The position numbers were made by a program, and so were the translations under genes. From NCBI GenBank assembly GCA_025451235.1, contig JANWKT010000001.1, positions 234,058-298,057 on the forward strand: a DNA stretch of 64,000 nucleotides, given 5' to 3'. Below the pieces are notes generated by a model. It saw nothing but the letters and a program-made list of their open reading frames with translations, made no database searches and was not told where the DNA came from. Shown in pieces: positions 61,035 to 64,000 of this stretch; the stretch's first letter is position 1, and each line of letters opens with the position of its first letter. Origin of the DNA: Flavobacteriales bacterium. GTDB lineage: Bacteria > Bacteroidota > Bacteroidia > CAIKAF01.

Positions 61035-62693
61035 TTAATGGGCAACCATCAACTTAACATGTTGATCATCGAAACGAATGAAGTAGATCCCATTCGGATA
61101 GGTTCTCACATCGATCCAAACATTTTTCTGTGAAGGTTTTTTAGGTAAGGTGTGGATCAATTTGCCGGTAGCATCATAAATAGAAAGCAGGTAATCCTTC
61201 TCCTGATCTTCCGCTGCAAAATTCAATTGGGCAAAATCAGCCGCGGGATTAGGATAAATAACCATTGACTGGTCCACATCATAATTTTCTATTACACGGA
61301 TCTCTGAAGGCGAATAAGTCCCATTGAAATCCAGTTCCTGGATCCGGTAATAGGAGGTTCCCGGAAGTACTCCATCATCAAAAAACTCATAGTGTAGGAT
61401 GGTATTTGAATTTCCGGCAGCATCTTTTCTTCCTATTTCTTCGAATTCGATCCCATTCGCTGATCGTTCAACAATAAATTTGGAGGAATTTGTTTCGGAA
61501 GATGTGCTCCAGTTTAACCGCGCCATATCTTTGTTGAGTAACACAGCATCAAATGACAACCATTCAACCGCAAGAGGTGCACATGGGTTAAAGAACTTAT
61601 AGTTATTGGGTAAACCCAATGAATTAAAACCACCGGAAGGAGAAAGGTCCATTCCAAAAGGATTATATCCGCAACCTGCACCTAAAGTATTCGGTGTATT
61701 GATCACTCCAAGAAAAGTATCCCATTCACGGCAAACATAGATCTTGCCATCTGGAGCCATGCGTATAGCCCTCATCATATTCCCCTCTGTGGCCAAGATA
61801 ACCTGTGAAGCCTGAATAAGCGCTCCGGTGGCCAAAGTGGCGTTGTATTGCATCAACGATTGATCACAGGTCATATACAAAATATTGCTGTTCGCTGAAA
61901 ATTCGGTACCATAAGGCCTCACTAATCCGGTGAGTATTCTGGGATTCGAAACCGCCCCGGTTGAATTATTAAAATCCACGATATCACAGGTGCCACCACT
62001 ATAGCTGGGCAATACCAATCTACCTCCGTTAGGCGAAGCCGTTAGCCAGCCAAGTCCACGGTTCAATGCAGTTGTGATCACTGTGCCAGAATTGGATACA
62101 ACAGGCGCTCCACTTACCCCGGCTGCGGTTAACAACCATGATCGATAACTATTGTTTCCCAAACCATGGGTAATGATCCACCAATCCACATCATTACAAT
62201 GTCGCACCGCTGTGATCTTTTCGGCCACCGTATTACCGGCTGCCATTAAAATATTTTTAGATCCTGCCGGAATATCTCCAAAGCCTCCGTTCAAGGTCAT
62301 ATTCACTACCGAATACCGTAAGTCTGTCAATGCCCCATCAGCAGGAACTGTAAATACATAATAAAGGGTCGAACTTCCGGGTCGTTGAACGATTAATGCA
62401 GATTGAGTAGTACTCACATCTCCACTTAATCCAAAACCATTCGGCATCTGGTTATGATTCCTATCCCAAACCAATACCCCATCGGTATAAAAAAGTAAGT
62501 TGCCCGTTGCATCGGAAATAGAGGCCGATCCTTCAGTGGTTACAATTTGAGCTCCAGCAATAGCGGTAACAGGTCCATTAAAGCTTAATCCAGCCCATTG
62601 ACCAAAATGCCATATATTAAAAACATTGCCTTGGGCATAGGATTGACTTACCAAAAACAATAAAAAAATGAGTACACGAATTCTGGTTGCCAT
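61035..62693 (-). CDS. T9SS type A secreted protein, WD40-like propeller
   Basis: A 552-aa exported protein (signal about 1-20). Residues ~22-370 are propeller-like (NIWHFGQWAGLSFNGP, GNLLFYTDGVLVWDRNH, YYVFTVPADGAL, MAPDGKIYVCREW, GTSFG-type blade ends), the common Bacteroidota family opening with 'WYFG..AGLDF'. Then comes a linker (VEWLSFDAVLLNKDMARLNWSTSSETNSSKFIVERS) and the C-terminal ~80 residues are a type A sorting domain (YPNPAADFAQL...GIYFIRF). Its start lies 130 bp from the divergent T9SS plug gene. Function unknown. Confidence 0.82.
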   Translation of the reverse strand: MATRIRVLIFLLFLVSQSYAQGNVFNIWHFGQWAGLSFNGPVTAIAGAQIVTTEGSASISDATGNLLFYTDGVLVWDRNHNQMPNGFGLSGDVSTTQSALIVQRPGSSTLYYVFTVPADGALTDLRYSVVNMTLNGGFGDIPAGSKNILMAAGNTVAEKITAVRHCNDVDWWIITHGLGNNSYRSWLLTAAGVSGAPVVSNSGTVITTALNRGLGWLTASPNGGRLVLPSYSGGTCDIVDFNNSTGAVSNPRILTGLVRPYGTEFSANSNILYMTCDQSLMQYNATLATGALIQASQVILATEGNMMRAIRMAPDGKIYVCREWDTFLGVINTPNTLGAGCGYNPFGMDLSPSGGFNSLGLPNNYKFFNPCAPLAVEWLSFDAVLLNKDMARLNWSTSSETNSSKFIVERSANGIEFEEIGRKDAAGNSNTILHYEFFDDGVLPGTSYYRIQELDFNGTYSPSEIRVIENYDVDQSMVIYPNPAADFAQLNFAAEDQEKDYLLSIYDATGKLIHTLPKKPSQKNVWIDVRTYPNGIYFIRFDDQHVKLMVAH

Positions 62694-62799
62694 GGGCTTA
62701 AATGATCATGAGAGGGAATGACTCTCCCAAAGCTAGAAAAAAAACTGGGTAAAATCAATAGAATTTAGTGCTTTGGTACAATATTTACTAATTCTACGT

Positions 62800-62807
62800 T
62801 AGTTTTG
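62800..62807 (+). promoter_or_regulatory. -7 promoter element of the T9SS plug gene
   Basis: TAGTTTTG fits TAnnTTTG and ends 15 nt before ATG 62823. A TTTG at 62772 is 24 nt away, longer than usual. Confidence 0.4.
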
Positions 62808-62822
62808 TGTGGATTTAAGTTT

Positions 62823-64000
62823 ATGGTCAAAAAAATAGTATCAGCAATTACCTGTGTATTAATAGCCTGCCTTGGAAACCTTTCTTCTTTTGGGCAAGAG
62901 TCCTTATTCCCTGATTATATCTACCAGCCCAATATCCGGTTCCCAGAGGTATATAAAACGGGTTCCGACCAAACCAATAATATCATCGAACTCAATTCTA
63001 ATCAAAAACTTCTTTTCCAATTCGACGATGTAGACAATGACCTAAAGAACCTAAGTTACCAGGTGATCCATTGCACCCCTGACTGGGTCCCTTCTGATCT
63101 GGTGCATATGCAATATATGCAGGGATTCGAATCCTATAATATTACCGAATCGCATTTTGCACAAAATGTAACCCAGCTCTATACCCATTACCAGTTTACT
63201 TTCCCCAATGAATATATGAGGCCTACCATTTCAGGTAATTTCATTATGAAAGTATTTGAAACCAATGATCCCGAAAAGATCCTTTTTACCCGGAGGTTCA
63301 TGGTAGTTGAATCGGTAGTGCAATTTACGGAAGCCAAAATAAGATATGCCAGCGGAGTTGACTTAAGAAATACGCACCAGGAATTATATTTTACCATTAA
63401 TACCGAAAACATGATGGTGCAGGATTATATCAATGATTTCAAAGTAAACCTCATTCAAAATAATCGGTGGGACAATGCCATCCTTGGCCTTTCTCCCCAA
63501 TTCATCAATCCAAAAGAAGTGAAGTATAATTATACCAATGGAGAATGTTCTTTTCCGGCTGGTAACCAGTATCGATTTATTGATATGAAAACTTTGTTGC
63601 TCATCAATGAGCCTATCGTAGATATCAAAATAGAAAATGGGAAATACCATATCAGGTTAAGGGATGAGGTGTTGAGGAACACCCGCAATTACCAGAACAG
63701 ACCCGACATTAACGGAAGATATGCGATCTATAACCAGGATGGTTTTAGCAATACCATTGATCCGGACTATGCAACGGTTTATTTTACTTTACCTAACAAC
63801 GAAATGTATTCCGGAAAAGAAATTTATTTGATCGGTCAATTTTCCTTTGGACAAATGCTGGATACTTATCGATTGAATTACGATAGTTACCGCGATGTAT
63901 TTTGGTTAGCCATGCCATTCAAACAAGGCTATTATAACTATATGTATTCGGTAAAAGATAAAAAAACCGGTGTAGGAGATGTAACCCCTGTTGAGGGAAG
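62823..64000 (+). CDS. type IX secretion plug protein (DUF5103), partial at right edge
   Basis: The frame is open from ATG 62823 to the window end (392 codons plus 2 bases) and so has no stop here. A signal peptide (about 1-25, ending SSFG-Q) is followed by the DUF5103 pattern: DYIYQPNIRFPEVYKTGSDQ, LLFQFDDVDNDLKNLSYQVIHCTPDW, YNITESHFAQNVTQLYTHYQFTFPNE and NFIMKVFETNDPEKILFTRRFMV. In the T9SS translocon this protein plugs the outer-membrane pore from the periplasm. The visible part is about the complete expected length of the family (~420 aa), so only the end is missing. It is divergent from a T9SS cargo gene. Confidence 0.88.
   Translation, partial: MVKKIVSAITCVLIACLGNLSSFGQESLFPDYIYQPNIRFPEVYKTGSDQTNNIIELNSNQKLLFQFDDVDNDLKNLSYQVIHCTPDWVPSDLVHMQYMQGFESYNITESHFAQNVTQLYTHYQFTFPNEYMRPTISGNFIMKVFETNDPEKILFTRRFMVVESVVQFTEAKIRYASGVDLRNTHQELYFTINTENMMVQDYINDFKVNLIQNNRWDNAILGLSPQFINPKEVKYNYTNGECSFPAGNQYRFIDMKTLLLINEPIVDIKIENGKYHIRLRDEVLRNTRNYQNRPDINGRYAIYNQDGFSNTIDPDYATVYFTLPNNEMYSGKEIYLIGQFSFGQMLDTYRLNYDSYRDVFWLAMPFKQGYYNYMYSVKDKKTGVGDVTPVEG

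Overview
The window reads as a chromosomal segment of a Bacteroidota bacterium (Chitinophagales/Sphingobacteriales-like). The evidence is nine large secreted proteins with type IX secretion (T9SS) C-terminal sorting domains, two T9SS machinery genes (a PorW/SprE-like lipoprotein and a DUF5103 'plug' protein at the right edge), Bacteroidota promoter motifs of the TAnnTTTG class, an atpBEFHAG cluster without atpD/atpC, and few Shine-Dalgarno sequences. No rRNA, tRNA or CRISPR array was recognised, and no complete prophage or integrative element.

Layout. 1-9 kb: proline catabolism dehydrogenase, a REP-associated (RAYT) transposase beside a 52-bp palindrome, a lipoprotein, a T9SS protein with DFDPGPG repeats, a septum-formation initiator (FtsB/DivIC-like), and a tyrosine recombinase that has lost most of its catalytic residues. 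9-18 kb: a TMEM260-like (DUF2723) glycosyltransferase and two tandem giant type-B T9SS surface proteins. 18-27 kb: methyltransferase and truncated hemoglobin (coupled), MsrB, a second DUF2723 protein, PurQ, membrane proteins, a Lys/Glu/Pro/Val-rich anchored protein, a radical SAM/SPASM enzyme and RbfA. 27-33 kb: T9SS proteins, including an L-type lectin; DUF805; an unusual FGE-sulfatase plus hydrolase-like fusion; and small secreted cysteine-containing proteins. 33-47 kb: a LytTR response regulator and propeller histidine kinase, divergent from secreted proteins that include a giant propeller/beta-helix protein and a GH16 glucanase. 47-58 kb: a long minus-strand cluster of ATP synthase (with a foreign secreted-protein gene between atpH and atpA), AtpZ, bactofilin and PorW. 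58-64 kb: amino-acid permease, Rieske oxygenase, another T9SS protein and the T9SS plug gene.

Best candidate for something undescribed: three surface-protein transcription units (37172, 39646 and 44592 onward) share a promoter module. GGTAG sits exactly 31 bp upstream of a TTTG inside a GAnnTTTGTAAAAAA block, taking the place of the normal -33 element and replacing TA of the -7 element with GA. GGTA half-sites recur at 19, 20 or 40 bp upstream. The module lies next to a LytTR two-component system, so a surface/matrix regulon under that system or an alternative sigma factor is a testable proposal.

A second theme is intergenic repeats. At least six loci carry repeats with a 7-nt (in one case 17-nt) unit, often folding into inverted repeats between genes. 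Several different REP-like palindromes occur, one of them inside the ftsB-like reading frame, in a region that also encodes a RAYT transposase.
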